A stretch of 56,615 bases of DNA, from the NCBI RefSeq assembly GCF_027214005.1, contig NZ_JAPWGY010000012.1:1-56615 (forward strand), in the 5' to 3' direction. Under the pieces are notes generated by a model, which saw nothing but the letters and a program-made list of their open reading frames with translations, searched no databases and had not been told where the DNA came from. The stretch comes from Kiloniella laminariae. GTDB lineage: Bacteria > Pseudomonadota > Alphaproteobacteria > Kiloniellales > Kiloniellaceae. Shown here piece by piece: positions 8,312 through 17,486 of the stretch (its first letter is position 1; every line of letters begins with the position of its first letter). The translations under genes were made by a program, and so were the position numbers.

Positions 8312-9214
8312 ATGATTTCTGATCAGCTTTATCCTCTTTCGGCGCTACGTGCCTTTGAAGTTGTAGCGCGTCTGCGCAGTGTTTCTGCCGCAGCAGAAGA
8401 ACTGCTGGTGACCCAGCCCGCTGTGACACAACAGCTGAGGAAGCTTGAAAACTATCTGCAATATCGTCTTGTCGAGCGTGCCTCGGGGAGCAGCGGTATC
8501 CAGCTTACTGCACAGGGAGAACGCCTGGCTGCCCCGCTGCACTCAGCCTTTGGCATGATCCGGGATGTCCTGCGTGAAGCGAAACAGGGTGATCATCACG
8601 TAACCCTGGCCGTGCTGGGAACCTTTGCGCAATATTGGCTGATACCGCGGTTGGCTGATTTGCAAGAGAGATACCCGGCGGTTGACCTTCGGCTTTTGAC
8701 AAGTTCCCGGATGGCAGATCTTGACCGCGGGGATGTTGATCTGGTGATCCGGCCGCTTTCTGGAGATCACAAACCGGATACTGCAGTCCTGCTGATGCCG
8801 GATGAGGCGCGGTTGGTAATGTCGCCGGCTTTGCATCAGCAAAAACCGGTGAAGCAGGTGAATGATCTCCGGGAGCATGTTCTGATCCGGGTGGCCAGTT
8901 CACCTCGGGATGGTGACTGGCCTCGCTGGCTGGAGCAAGCTGGGGCTTCGGATTTTCAGCCAAGAGGCTGGCTTTCTTTCCAAACCTCGAGCCATGCGCT
9001 GGAAGCTGCGATGGGGGGCGCCGGGGTGGCAATCGGCCACCGCCCTATGGTGCTTGATGCCTTGCGCTCCGGACGTTTGATCTCGCCGCTGGATTTCTGC
9101 ATTGATGAAACGGCAGGGAACTATCTGATCATGACACCTGGCAGGGCAGGAGATCGGCAGGTGCAGCAGCTTTACGAGTGGCTGCAAGCACAGGCGGCTG
9201 TCAAAACCATTTGA
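8312..9214 (+). CDS. LysR-family transcriptional regulator (GcvA-like)
   Basis: A 300-residue regulator. The winged helix-turn-helix occupies about residues 8-67 (LSALRAFEVVARLRSVSAAA followed by VTQPAVTQQLRKLE), in the GcvA/AmpR style, and the substrate-binding domain lies from about 93 to the end. It probably controls the divergent EamA exporter. Its last 14 bases overlap the 3' end of the convergent zntB-like gene, a tail-to-tail overlap in which both proteins end in the shared DNA. Confidence 0.9.
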   Translation: MISDQLYPLSALRAFEVVARLRSVSAAAEELLVTQPAVTQQLRKLENYLQYRLVERASGSSGIQLTAQGERLAAPLHSAFGMIRDVLREAKQGDHHVTLAVLGTFAQYWLIPRLADLQERYPAVDLRLLTSSRMADLDRGDVDLVIRPLSGDHKPDTAVLLMPDEARLVMSPALHQQKPVKQVNDLREHVLIRVASSPRDGDWPRWLEQAGASDFQPRGWLSFQTSSHALEAAMGGAGVAIGHRPMVLDALRSGRLISPLDFCIDETAGNYLIMTPGRAGDRQVQQLYEWLQAQAAVKTI

Positions 9215-10172
9215 ATTTTTTGAAAATAATAACCTGGGCGATCACGGTCAGGACCAGAATGCCACTGAAAATCCAGAAGGCATTGGCGTTGTCCGTTCCT
9301 GGAATACCCCCGATATTAATGCCAAGAAGTCCGGTAAGAAAACCAAGTGGCAGGAAAATTGCGGCGATAACGGACAAGACGTACATGTTCCGGTTCAAAC
9401 GATCAGCCAGCATGTTGGCAAGCTCGTCCTTGACGATCTGTGAGCGTTCCCGGATGGCGTCGAGATCTTCGACATAGCGGGTCACATGGTTATAGCTTTC
9501 CTGCAGATTGCGTTTGTGTCTTTCGTTCAGCCAGCTGATATCAGACATGCGCAGCTGCTCTATCGCATCGCGTTGCGGGGACATGTAACGGCGAAAAATA
9601 ATCGCCTGTTTGCGAATGTTGACAATTCTTTCTCTCAGCGAATTGTCTCCGGATTCAAGGACCTGTTCTTCTGTGTCGTCTGTAGCTTCATCCAGTGCTA
9701 ACAGCACTGGTTCCATCCGGTTGAACAGCTGGGTGATCAGCATGCAGATAAATTCTCCGGAATCTTTTGGGCCTTTGCCAAGCAAGAGTTTTGCCTCGAT
9801 ATCCCGGGCGGCTTTAAGACTGCGCTTCCTTACAGAGATGATCCGGTGCTTGTCGACCCAGAGACGGATGGAAACCATATCTTCGGGATCGGCATTTTCA
9901 TTGAGGTTAACGCCACGCAGGATCAGCAGCACGCCGTCATTTACCGGGGTCATACGCGGGCGGGTTTCTTCAGCCAGCAGTGCATCAATGATAAAGGGGT
10001 CGAGGTAGTCAGTTTCGCTTTCCAGCCATTTTTTTGTATCGGGATGATTGGCATCCATATGGACCCAGGCCAGCCGTTCATCCCTGATCAGCTGCGATAT
10101 CGCCTGTCCTTCCAGCGCTTCTGCGCCGCCCTTGCCATCAAATCCATAGGCGAGATGTATAAATTTACTCAT
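9201..10172 (-). CDS. zntB: CorA-family zinc/divalent cation transporter, ZntB-like
   Basis: A 323-residue member of the CorA superfamily. A large N-terminal cytoplasmic funnel domain runs to about residue 260, followed by two membrane helices. The pore signature after the first helix reads GLLGINIGGIPG, the ZntB version in place of the GMN of CorA magnesium channels. This points to zinc or other transition-metal transport; the direction is debated for the family. The C-terminus is positively charged (KKFKW), as usual. The gene stands alone, with its end overlapping the LysR gene. Confidence 0.82.
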   Translation of the reverse strand: MSKFIHLAYGFDGKGGAEALEGQAISQLIRDERLAWVHMDANHPDTKKWLESETDYLDPFIIDALLAEETRPRMTPVNDGVLLILRGVNLNENADPEDMVSIRLWVDKHRIISVRKRSLKAARDIEAKLLLGKGPKDSGEFICMLITQLFNRMEPVLLALDEATDDTEEQVLESGDNSLRERIVNIRKQAIIFRRYMSPQRDAIEQLRMSDISWLNERHKRNLQESYNHVTRYVEDLDAIRERSQIVKDELANMLADRLNRNMYVLSVIAAIFLPLGFLTGLLGINIGGIPGTDNANAFWIFSGILVLTVIAQVIIFKKFKWF

Positions 10173-10340
10173 ATGTCCGGGCGCTCATATTAGATCGGGT
10201 GAAACTGACTGCAGACGAATTGTTCGATTGATTACATAAGGATAATGATTTTTATCCGATTTTGGACAGATTGCACAGCACTTTGATGGGCGGGAAGGCA
10301 CGGGACCCGAAGGTAAAAAACAATCCAGTGCATCTGGAAA

Positions 10341-10381
10341 CAAGAAAAGCGGCCCTGGAGAGCCGCTTTTCTTGTTTTTTT
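10341..10381. terminator. Bidirectional intrinsic terminator after fpr
   Basis: Perfect 13-bp stem, 10341-10353 with 10362-10374, around the loop CCTGGAGA. The GC core GCGGC/GCCGC is followed by T-rich sequence on both strands, and by seven Ts at 10375-10381 on the plus strand. It lies 31 bp past the fpr stop. Confidence 0.8.
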
Positions 10382-10411
10382 CAGAATGTCGCCCGGGTTT
10401 TTTGCTCGGGC

Positions 10412-11254
10412 TTAGCCGACAAAGGCTTTTTCAATCACATATTCGCCGGGGTGACTGTTGGCACCTTCGGTCAAGCCTGCTTCTTCGCAAAGTTCTGCAC
10501 AGGATTTCAGCATTTCCATTGAACCACAGATCATGACGCGATCCGTTTCAGGGTTCAGGGCTGGTGTTCCCAGATCTTCGGTGATCTTCCCTGAGCGGAA
10601 CAGTTCGGGAATACGCCCCTTGCGGATAAAGTCTTCGCGGGTCACGGAATTATAGTATTTGAGTTTTTCGGAAACCAGTTCACCGAGGAATTCGTGGTTG
10701 TAGAGATCCTGAACCAGTTCTTCGCCATAGACAAGTTCTTCCTTGTAACGGCAGGAGTGGATCAGCACGACTTCATCGAATTTGTCGTAGGTTTCCGGGT
10801 CGCGGATCACGCTGGCAAAGGGAGCAATGCCGGTGCCCGTGGACATCAGATAAAGACGTTTGCCTGGCACAAGCGCATCGAGAACCAGCGTGCCTGTTGG
10901 CTTTTTGCCCAGCAGGACCATATCGCCAGGTTTGATATTCTGCAGACGAGAGGTCAGCGGGCCGTTCGGAACCTTGATTGAATAAAGCTCAAGAGTCTCA
11001 TCCCAGGCGGGGCTGGCAATCGAGTAGGCGCGCAAGAGTGGCTTGCCATCAATCATCAGGCCGATCATGACAAATTCGCCGGTGCGGAAACGGAACGACG
11101 CGGGCCGCGTAATCTTGAAGGAAAATAGTGAGTCCGTGTGATGTTTTACAGACAGAACTGTCTCGCCGGTTACCGACTTGGGTAAGGGTTTGTCTGTGAT
11201 ATCCATAACGTCGCCTGGTGCCGGTTCTGCGATTGCCAATTGTTCAACAGCCAT
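10412..11254 (-). CDS. fpr: Ferredoxin/flavodoxin-NADP(+) reductase
   Basis: A 280-residue FAD enzyme that passes electrons between NADPH and ferredoxin or flavodoxin. The FAD domain has RAYSIASP (flavin-stacking Tyr), and the NADP domain has LMSTGTGIAPFASVIRDPE and MICGSMEMLK, ending in the short bacterial C-terminus VEKAFVG-type tail (IEKAFVG). It is about 20 residues longer at the N-terminus than E. coli Fpr, matching the alphaproteobacterial subclass. Single gene, with its own terminator. Confidence 0.92.
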   Translation of the reverse strand: MAVEQLAIAEPAPGDVMDITDKPLPKSVTGETVLSVKHHTDSLFSFKITRPASFRFRTGEFVMIGLMIDGKPLLRAYSIASPAWDETLELYSIKVPNGPLTSRLQNIKPGDMVLLGKKPTGTLVLDALVPGKRLYLMSTGTGIAPFASVIRDPETYDKFDEVVLIHSCRYKEELVYGEELVQDLYNHEFLGELVSEKLKYYNSVTREDFIRKGRIPELFRSGKITEDLGTPALNPETDRVMICGSMEMLKSCAELCEEAGLTEGANSHPGEYVIEKAFVG

Positions 11255-11936
11255 TAACTGCTCCTGCTTACTCTCTGCGATAGCTTCAGGACTGAAGCTT
11301 CTGTCTTGTCACAAACTCTGATCCAGATCCGGACAGCTGGTATTTTCAGCGTCCTGGATAATTCGGTATCAGCACTGACCTGGATAAGTCCCGAAGGTTT
11401 CGATTAAGAAACATCAAAGGGATATCTAAGCATTTGTTCCTTTTTGGCAACTCTTTTTATAAAGCCGCCAGACTTCGCCTGAAGGAAAATCGTTCCTGCA
11501 GGCCAGTTTGTACCATAAATATGGTAATTTGCACGTTGCATTCCATTATCATTTAACACATTGGATGTTGTTATCAAGTATATTTTCCACAAAAAAATAG
11601 TACTTAAATTTTATGTTGATTTAATCAATTGAAAAATAAAGAAACATTATTAACATATATTTGATGTTATTAATGTGATTTGGCATGCTTAAATTGATGG
11701 TGCGACAATATTTCACAGTCTGATTGATGTTTCTCCCTTATCAGACAAGATGGCAGCTGGTCTGAAGGCTATCCGGTGAATAGCCCGGGGTGGGGTTATC
11801 GATCGCATGGTGAAATAGGGGGCGTGCATTGTTACAGTGTTAAGGAGCCTATTCCAGGAAGAGGGGGAATGTAAGAGCCGTTTCCAATAATTGGCAGGAG
11901 CCACATTGTGCCAAATCAGAATTAAATCCGTGCAAT
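11255..11936. other. 682-bp gap without a convincing gene
   Basis: The stretch 11560-11690 is markedly AT-rich. It includes a near-perfect inverted repeat, ATTATTAACAT at 11646-11656 and ATGTTATTAAT at 11664-11674 (10 of 11 pairs). Two short minus-strand frames (11404-11592 and 11713-11904) lack a ribosome site or any recognisable pattern. The fpr promoter must lie near 11255-11400. Confidence 0.5.
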
Positions 11937-12983
11937 TTAAATCCGGAATAATAGAGACAGGGGGATTTTCTCGCCAGACCGGGTCATTATCATTGCAGAA
12001 GACAGTTTTTCCCTGTTGTGGGGGGCAAGCCAGTCAGCAGCCGGGGCAACGGGGATAATACCTGTAGGATTGTGGCTTGTGTCGTTTTTGTAACTGGCGT
12101 CACGGATCATGCTGAAATCAACGCTGCTGAATATAACTGGCCAGGAATAGAGTTCCCTGCTGTAGGACCAGAGCGACGGATAATCAATCAATCGCTGTTT
12201 CGTGCAGCGGTGCAGATGGTAATAGACCGAATCAAAGCGTACCAGGGTTGTAAAGAGCTTCCAGTCCGAAGCGGTGATGATGTCACCAAACAGAAACCTG
12301 TTTTCTCTGAGATGGTTTTCCAGCTCATCCAGTTCAGAAAAAACATCATCAATCGCAACGTCATAAGCCTCCTGGCTTTGAGCAAATCCAGCCCGGTAGA
12401 CGCCATTCCCCAGACGATGATAGATCCTTTGGTCCAGTTCTTTCATCTCAGATTCAAGCTTGGCAGGAAAGAAGCTGTAATCCACTCCTGCAGGAATGAG
12501 AAAGGCTGAGGTGGCATCAAAGGCCTGCATGATCATTGCTGATTCGTTGCTGATGATTTTCTGCTGCCAGCTGTCCCAAAGCAGAGGGACAGTTACCCGT
12601 CCTGTATAATCGGGTACGCTATGGCTATAGAGCTGATGAAGATGCTTTATCCGGATCCCGTCACGAGACAGCGGGATTTTTTGTGAGCCCGGAATTTGCC
12701 AGTCTGCCCCGCCATTTATGGCATAGCCTTCCAGACGCGGTCCGTGGGCGAGGTGAAGGGGGATATAGTCTTGCAGCTTCATAAGATGACGCAGGATCAC
12801 GGCCCGGTGTGACCATTGGCAACTGCCGGAGGCGATCAGATGATAGCGTCCCGGTTCCCGGATCAGCCCCTGGATAACCTCTGTCGGAATCTCTTGTGCA
12901 TAGATACTGGCCGGTCGTACAAATACACCCGATTGAATGATCTGGTCTTCTTCCTGCCAGAGTCCCTTGACTAACATACCCAT
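11937..12983 (-). CDS. Glutathionyl-hydroquinone reductase-like protein (ECM4/YqjG family)
   Basis: A 348-residue glutathione transferase of the Xi/omega-like class that removes glutathione from glutathionyl-hydroquinones using an N-terminal catalytic cysteine. The family landmarks are clear: VPLLWD followed by ISNESAMIM, NGVYRAGFAQSQEAY, and the C-terminal DWKLFTTLVRFDSVYYHLHRC. The catalytic motif, normally C-P-W-A-H-R, reads C-Q-W-S-H-R, keeping the Cys but losing the Pro. It lies divergent from the LysR gene at 13159 with 175 bp between them, so that LysR protein probably controls it. Confidence 0.85.
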   Translation of the reverse strand: MGMLVKGLWQEEDQIIQSGVFVRPASIYAQEIPTEVIQGLIREPGRYHLIASGSCQWSHRAVILRHLMKLQDYIPLHLAHGPRLEGYAINGGADWQIPGSQKIPLSRDGIRIKHLHQLYSHSVPDYTGRVTVPLLWDSWQQKIISNESAMIMQAFDATSAFLIPAGVDYSFFPAKLESEMKELDQRIYHRLGNGVYRAGFAQSQEAYDVAIDDVFSELDELENHLRENRFLFGDIITASDWKLFTTLVRFDSVYYHLHRCTKQRLIDYPSLWSYSRELYSWPVIFSSVDFSMIRDASYKNDTSHNPTGIIPVAPAADWLAPHNREKLSSAMIMTRSGEKIPLSLLFRI

Positions 12984-13158
12984 CTGCTGATCTTTGCCTT
13001 ATTTAGTCATGAATTTGATTCAGTGAATTGATTTTAAAGGAATTTTCTGTAATTTTTCGGCGCTCTGCTGCCTGACGATCCACCATCCCCGGAAAATAAC
13101 AGGGCTGGTGAAAAAATACTGTTCTCAAGATCGTGGGTTTTGGTCTATATGAACGACC

Positions 13159-14076
13159 ATGAACAAATTGCCCTTAAATGCCTTGCGCGCCTTTGCTGTT
13201 GTCTATGAAACCGGGGGGATTCGCCCCGCGGCGAGACAGCTCGAGATTACTCATTCATCAGTGAGTAAACATGTACATGAACTGGAAAACTGGATTGGCG
13301 TTCCCCTGCTTCTCAAGGAAGAAGGAGTCCGGGCATTACAGTTCACGGCCCAGGGAGAGATGATCGGTCGTGCGGCGCTGGAGAACATGACGGCGCTGGC
13401 CCAGTCGGTTGAACAGGTCCGCGAGAACCGCCGGGGAAATGCGGTGATGGTTTCGACCACGCCTTCTTTTGCTGCCCGATGGCTCTTGCCGCGATTACAC
13501 TCTTTTCATGAGGCCTTCCCCTGGATCGAGCTGTCGGTTATTGCCGAACAAAAACCGCTGGATCTGTCCGAACAGGGCGTAGATCTTGCCATTCGGATGG
13601 GGCAGGGGCCGTGGGAAGGATACGACTGCCATCCCTTGATGGATGAACCGCTTTTCCCTGTGATGAACACATCCTACTGGCTCAAGTCTGGCCGCCCGAC
13701 CCGTCTGTCCGAGCTCGCAAAGTTACCCCTCTTGCATGATCGCGACCCGCGTGCGGGATGGGCGGAGTGGTGCGAAGCTATGAAGGTGGGGGATATTGAT
13801 ACCAGAAGCGGGGCCCGTTTTGTTTCCTCTGACCTGGTTTTGCGGGCAGCGGTTCAGGGCCTGGGGGTGGCATTGGCCCGGGGACGTCTGGTCGAGGATG
13901 ATCTGGCCAGTGGTTTGCTTATCCGCCCTTTCGAGGGGGAAGAAAAAATTCTCAAGGATGCCTACTGGATTGTCTTGCCCCGGGTTGAAAGGCAAAGTCT
14001 GGCTGTTTCCAAGGTTGTCACCTGGCTGCAGGAACAGGTCACTTCGACCAAAGGGGCCTTTACTGCCGATAGCTGA
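13159..14076 (+). CDS. LysR-family transcriptional regulator (GcvA-like)
   Basis: A 305-residue regulator. The N-terminal helix-turn-helix is LNALRAFAVVYETGGIRPAA then HSSVSKHVHELE, and the GcvA-type effector domain includes a WLLPRL strand and the DLAIRMG pattern. It is divergent from the glutathionyl-hydroquinone reductase-like gene and convergent with the MFS exporter, so the former is the likelier target. A strong intrinsic terminator follows at 14079. Confidence 0.9.
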   Translation: MNKLPLNALRAFAVVYETGGIRPAARQLEITHSSVSKHVHELENWIGVPLLLKEEGVRALQFTAQGEMIGRAALENMTALAQSVEQVRENRRGNAVMVSTTPSFAARWLLPRLHSFHEAFPWIELSVIAEQKPLDLSEQGVDLAIRMGQGPWEGYDCHPLMDEPLFPVMNTSYWLKSGRPTRLSELAKLPLLHDRDPRAGWAEWCEAMKVGDIDTRSGARFVSSDLVLRAAVQGLGVALARGRLVEDDLASGLLIRPFEGEEKILKDAYWIVLPRVERQSLAVSKVVTWLQEQVTSTKGAFTADS

Positions 14077-14078
14077 AC

Positions 14079-14121
14079 GCTCCGGGACAGGATGTTATCC
14101 TTAGCTGTCCCGGAGCCTTTT
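14079..14121 (+). terminator. Intrinsic terminator of the LysR gene at 13159
   Basis: GCTCCGGGACAG (14079-14090) is a perfect 12-bp inverse complement of 14105-14116, followed by CTTTT. It starts right after the LysR stop and lies just before the end of the convergent MFS gene. Confidence 0.85.
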
Positions 14122-14134
14122 CCGATGGTCTGAT

Positions 14135-15604
14135 CTATCTACTGTCCTGTTGTGGCAAAACCCGCCGATGCCAAGGGGTGTGATCAGCCATGATCGAGAC
14201 GAGAAATGCTATGGCGATCAGTAATGTTGCGGTGGCAAAGGTTATCTGCATACCAGTGGCGATGGATTGGGCATCTGCAGATGTGATATTTTCTGAAGCT
14301 GAAGCCAGTGCGAAGACAGCCCCCATGGCAGAAGCACCCGTAATGAGGCCAAGGTTGCGCGACAGGTTAAGCATACCGGAAATCACGCCTTTTTGATCTG
14401 GCTCGACAGTCCCCATGACAACTGTGTTGTTGGATGCCTGAAACAGTTGATATCCGGGGGTAAGGACGGCGATGGCTATAATGTAACCAGTCATCCCGAA
14501 CAGGGATGGCAACAGCGATAGGGCCAATGAACCTGCCATCATTGTTAAGAGCCCGGCTCTGATCATAAAGGGGGCGCCATAATAATCGACCAGGCGCCCG
14601 GCAGGGATACCGCTTATGGCAGAGATTACCGGGCCGGCAGACAGAACCAGGCCCACGAGGGCTTCATCAAGAGCAAGTGTGCGCGAGAGATAAAAGGGGC
14701 CGACCACCAGTGTTGACATCATCACAGTGGAAACAATCACATTCAGGCCCAGGCTTGAACTCAATGCAGTTTTTCGAAACAGGGATAACCGGATAAGGGG
14801 AGACTTGCTTTTTGATTCAACAAGCACAAAAAATCCGGTTCCCGACACGGCGGCTAAAAACAGGCACAGATTGAGGCGGCCAAACTGTCCGTTTCCAAGT
14901 GTCACTGCCAAAGCATAGGCAGCAAGCGTCAGGCCAAGTATGGCAGTTCCCAGACTGTCAAAGCCCTGTTGTTCCTTCCCGCCTGCCTGCCTGTCTCGGG
15001 GCAGGGTGAAGTAGGTAAGGACAAAGCTGAGGATGCCAAGTGGTGCCATAGCAAGAAAGAGGAACTGCCAACCGGGACCGGAAAGTATAAGCCCACCAAG
15101 GGATGGTCCAAGCGCAGTACCAACCGCGGACATGGTTCCAAGTAGCCCCATGGCGCTGCCCATCCGTTCCTTTGATACTGTCTCGCGGACAAAAACCATT
15201 GTAAGGGCCATCATTATCGCGGCCCCAAGTCCCTGAACTGTCCGGGCTGTGATCAATATCCAGAGCTCTGGTGCCAGACCACAAAGGACTGATGCTGCTG
15301 CAAAGAGAAAGATCCCGGTCAGAAAAACCCGTTTATGTCCAAAAAGATCAGCAATCCGTCCTGCGGTTACAATTGTGATGGTAATGGCAAGAAGATAGGC
15401 GATGATCACCCATTGGACTTCCTGAAAAGATGCAGCGAAAATCTGGGCCAACGTCGGCAGGGCGACATTCGCAATACTGACGCCGAGAGAGGAGAGGAGC
15501 ATCGAGAGGGAAAGGCCAGCAAGTGTCAGGCGTGGTGAAGATATCGGCCTGTCCTCTTTGACACCGGTTATTGCTTTACTGTGGTCTGAATGGGCTTTTT
15601 TCAA
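14135..15604 (-). CDS. MFS drug exporter, DHA2 (EmrB/QacA-like) family
   Basis: A 489-residue membrane carrier with about 14 hydrophobic segments, the size and topology of the proton-driven DHA2 multidrug group. It shows the family's GRIADLFGHKRVF loop after segment 2 and the antiporter-type motif C (GTALGPSLGGLI) in segment 5. No EmrA-like membrane fusion partner is adjacent. It is divergent from the LysR gene at 15760 across a 155-bp gap, which suggests inducible control by that regulator. Confidence 0.87.
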   Translation of the reverse strand: MKKAHSDHSKAITGVKEDRPISSPRLTLAGLSLSMLLSSLGVSIANVALPTLAQIFAASFQEVQWVIIAYLLAITITIVTAGRIADLFGHKRVFLTGIFLFAAASVLCGLAPELWILITARTVQGLGAAIMMALTMVFVRETVSKERMGSAMGLLGTMSAVGTALGPSLGGLILSGPGWQFLFLAMAPLGILSFVLTYFTLPRDRQAGGKEQQGFDSLGTAILGLTLAAYALAVTLGNGQFGRLNLCLFLAAVSGTGFFVLVESKSKSPLIRLSLFRKTALSSSLGLNVIVSTVMMSTLVVGPFYLSRTLALDEALVGLVLSAGPVISAISGIPAGRLVDYYGAPFMIRAGLLTMMAGSLALSLLPSLFGMTGYIIAIAVLTPGYQLFQASNNTVVMGTVEPDQKGVISGMLNLSRNLGLITGASAMGAVFALASASENITSADAQSIATGMQITFATATLLIAIAFLVSIMADHTPWHRRVLPQQDSR

Positions 15605-15759
15605 TTTATGCTCCGTTATCTGCCGTCTCCTGAAATGGAGTTTCCAGTAAAATATTCCTCAGGTTGATGTGGCGGAAGGCGCATCATTTGCAGTTTATTC
15701 ATGCATGCGACGCTATATAGTGATTAGATTGTTTTCCCGGATATGAGGCAGGTGAGAGT

Positions 15760-16656
15760 ATGTCGACCCCAGATTTTAATCTGCTTGTTACCCTTGATGT
15801 GTTGCTTGCAGAAGGCAGTGTTGCCAAGGCGGCGCAACGTTTGCGCCTTAGCCCTTCGGCAATGAGCAGGGCGCTGGCCCGATTGCGGGAAACCACGGGC
15901 GATCCTCTGTTGGTCAGAGCAGGGCGTGGACTGGTTCCGACCCCCAGAGCGCTTGAGCTCCGTGAACGGGTAGCGCATCTGGTTCAGGACGGGAAATCGG
16001 TTTTGCGTCCGGTCGAGAAACTCAACCTTGAACAGTTGAAACGAACATTCGTTCTCAGGGTAAGTGAAGGCTTTGTCGAGAACTTCGGGCCGGATCTCAT
16101 CGCCCGTGTTTTTGCCGAGGCTCCTAAGGTTCAACTGAGGTTTATTCATAAGCTGAACAGGGAAAGTACCGAGCTTCGAGACGGGACAGTTGATCTGGAA
16201 ATTGGTGTTGTCGGGGAGATGACCAGCCCGGAAGTTCGTATCGGTGCCTTGTACCGGGATCGCCTCGTAGGTGTTGTGCGTTGCGGGCATTTACTAAGTC
16301 GGGGGCAGGTTACCCTCTCTGGTTATGCCACGGGGCGACACGTCTGTATTTCCAGGAATGCTGGCGGGAAGGGGAGGGTAGAAAAGGCTTTGAAGTCTCA
16401 GGGGGTGGAACGCAACATTGTTGCTTTTGTCCCAGGTTTTTCAACAGCGCTGTCTTTGGTGCGGCAATCTGATTTGATTGCCACAGTTCCAGAACGTCAC
16501 ACAGGAAATCTGAGAAAGGATCTCTATAGTTTCCCTCTGCCATTCTCGCTGTCCGAGGTCATGGTTTCGATGCTCTGGCATCCCCGGCTCGAGGCGAGCC
16601 CGGCTGATCGTTGGTTGCGTGATTGTGTCCGGGATGTCTGTGGTAAACTGTCCTGA
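15760..16656 (+). CDS. LysR-family transcriptional regulator, likely of the adjacent MFS exporter
   Basis: A 298-residue regulator of the NodD/YbeF-like LysR branch. It starts NLLVTLDVLLAEGSVAKAA and the recognition region is SPSAMSRALARLRE, followed by the typical LVRAGRGLVPTPRAL hinge. The effector domain follows from about residue 90. It is divergently placed to the EmrB-like exporter. The start ATG at 15760 is preceded by GGTGAGAG. Confidence 0.9.
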   Translation: MSTPDFNLLVTLDVLLAEGSVAKAAQRLRLSPSAMSRALARLRETTGDPLLVRAGRGLVPTPRALELRERVAHLVQDGKSVLRPVEKLNLEQLKRTFVLRVSEGFVENFGPDLIARVFAEAPKVQLRFIHKLNRESTELRDGTVDLEIGVVGEMTSPEVRIGALYRDRLVGVVRCGHLLSRGQVTLSGYATGRHVCISRNAGGKGRVEKALKSQGVERNIVAFVPGFSTALSLVRQSDLIATVPERHTGNLRKDLYSFPLPFSLSEVMVSMLWHPRLEASPADRWLRDCVRDVCGKLS

Positions 16657-16659
16657 AAA

Positions 16660-16694
16660 GGACCTTGCCTCAAGGGCAGGGTCCCTGTTGTTTG
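16660..16694 (+). terminator. Probable intrinsic terminator after the LysR gene at 15760
   Basis: GGACCTTGCC (16660-16669) pairs with GGCAGGGTCC (16675-16684), allowing one G-U pair, around a 5-base loop. It is followed by CTGTTGTTTG. Confidence 0.55.
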
Positions 16695-16723
16695 TGATGG
16701 CACTGTGAGGCTTCTTGAGTTGA

Positions 16724-17428
16724 TCAGGAGTAGCTGTCATTCAGGCGAAGCCAGAACATGGGGTTTCCCTTGCCCTTTTCATCCCGTCCTTTTGGGGTCA
16801 GATCCATAAAATTATAGGCGCCGTTGAGCATATCCAGACCCCGGCTATAGGTCGAATAGCTGTGGTAGATCGTCCCTTCTTCAGCCTTGACAAAAACGCT
16901 GATGCCCGGGGCTTCCTCTGCGGGAAACTGGGTTTCACGATAGTTATAGGTAACCAGGTCATCGGGCTTGTGATCTGGGCCAAAGCTGACGCCGAAATCC
17001 TGATTGAAGCTGCTGTTGCCAGAGGATACCCAGTCAAAATTCCAGCCCAGACGTTTTCGAAAAGCAAGGAGCTTTTTAACCGGGGCGCTTGAGACGACGG
17101 CAAAAGCAATGTCCCTGGCATTGAGGTGAGGTTCTATTCCATTAAAGTTATCGGCCCAGTAAGAGCAACTGCTACACCCCTGCTTCCAGTCTGGGCCATA
17201 CATGAAGTGGTAAATGATCAGTTGGCTGTGGATGGAAAAAAGATCCCCAAGTGTGATGATGCCGTCTTCACTGTCGAATTGATAGTCTTTCTCTATCTTG
17301 ACCCAGGGGAGTTCCTGTCTGGCTTTGGTAAGGGCATCTCTGGCGCGGGTGAATTTTTTCTCCTGTTGCAGGAGTTCCCTTCGTTCGGCAAGCCATTGCT
17401 CTCTGGTAACCACATTTCGCGTCTTCAT
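16724..17428 (-). CDS. DUF899 family thioredoxin-like protein
   Basis: A 234-residue cytoplasmic protein of the DUF899 family, which has a thioredoxin-like fold. The hallmark block GPDWKQGCSSCSYWADNFNG carries a C-x-x-C pair. The N-terminal VTREQWLAERRELLQQEKKFTRA segment is also typical. The function is not established; neighbours in other bacteria suggest stress or redox roles. Upstream, at 17487-17556, are two palindromes sharing an ATTTAAC half-site, probably binding sites for its repressor. Confidence 0.88.
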   Translation of the reverse strand: MKTRNVVTREQWLAERRELLQQEKKFTRARDALTKARQELPWVKIEKDYQFDSEDGIITLGDLFSIHSQLIIYHFMYGPDWKQGCSSCSYWADNFNGIEPHLNARDIAFAVVSSAPVKKLLAFRKRLGWNFDWVSSGNSSFNQDFGVSFGPDHKPDDLVTYNYRETQFPAEEAPGISVFVKAEEGTIYHSYSTYSRGLDMLNGAYNFMDLTPKGRDEKGKGNPMFWLRLNDSYS

Positions 17429-17486
17429 TATTGTCGTCCTTCTTTTTGCAGACTCAACAATCTGAATTATTCTGCGGATGATTTTA

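Noticed and set aside
11404-11592. Minus-strand frame of 62 codons in the AT-rich gap
   Set aside because: No ribosome site, no recognisable pattern, and AT-rich DNA that gives frames by chance.
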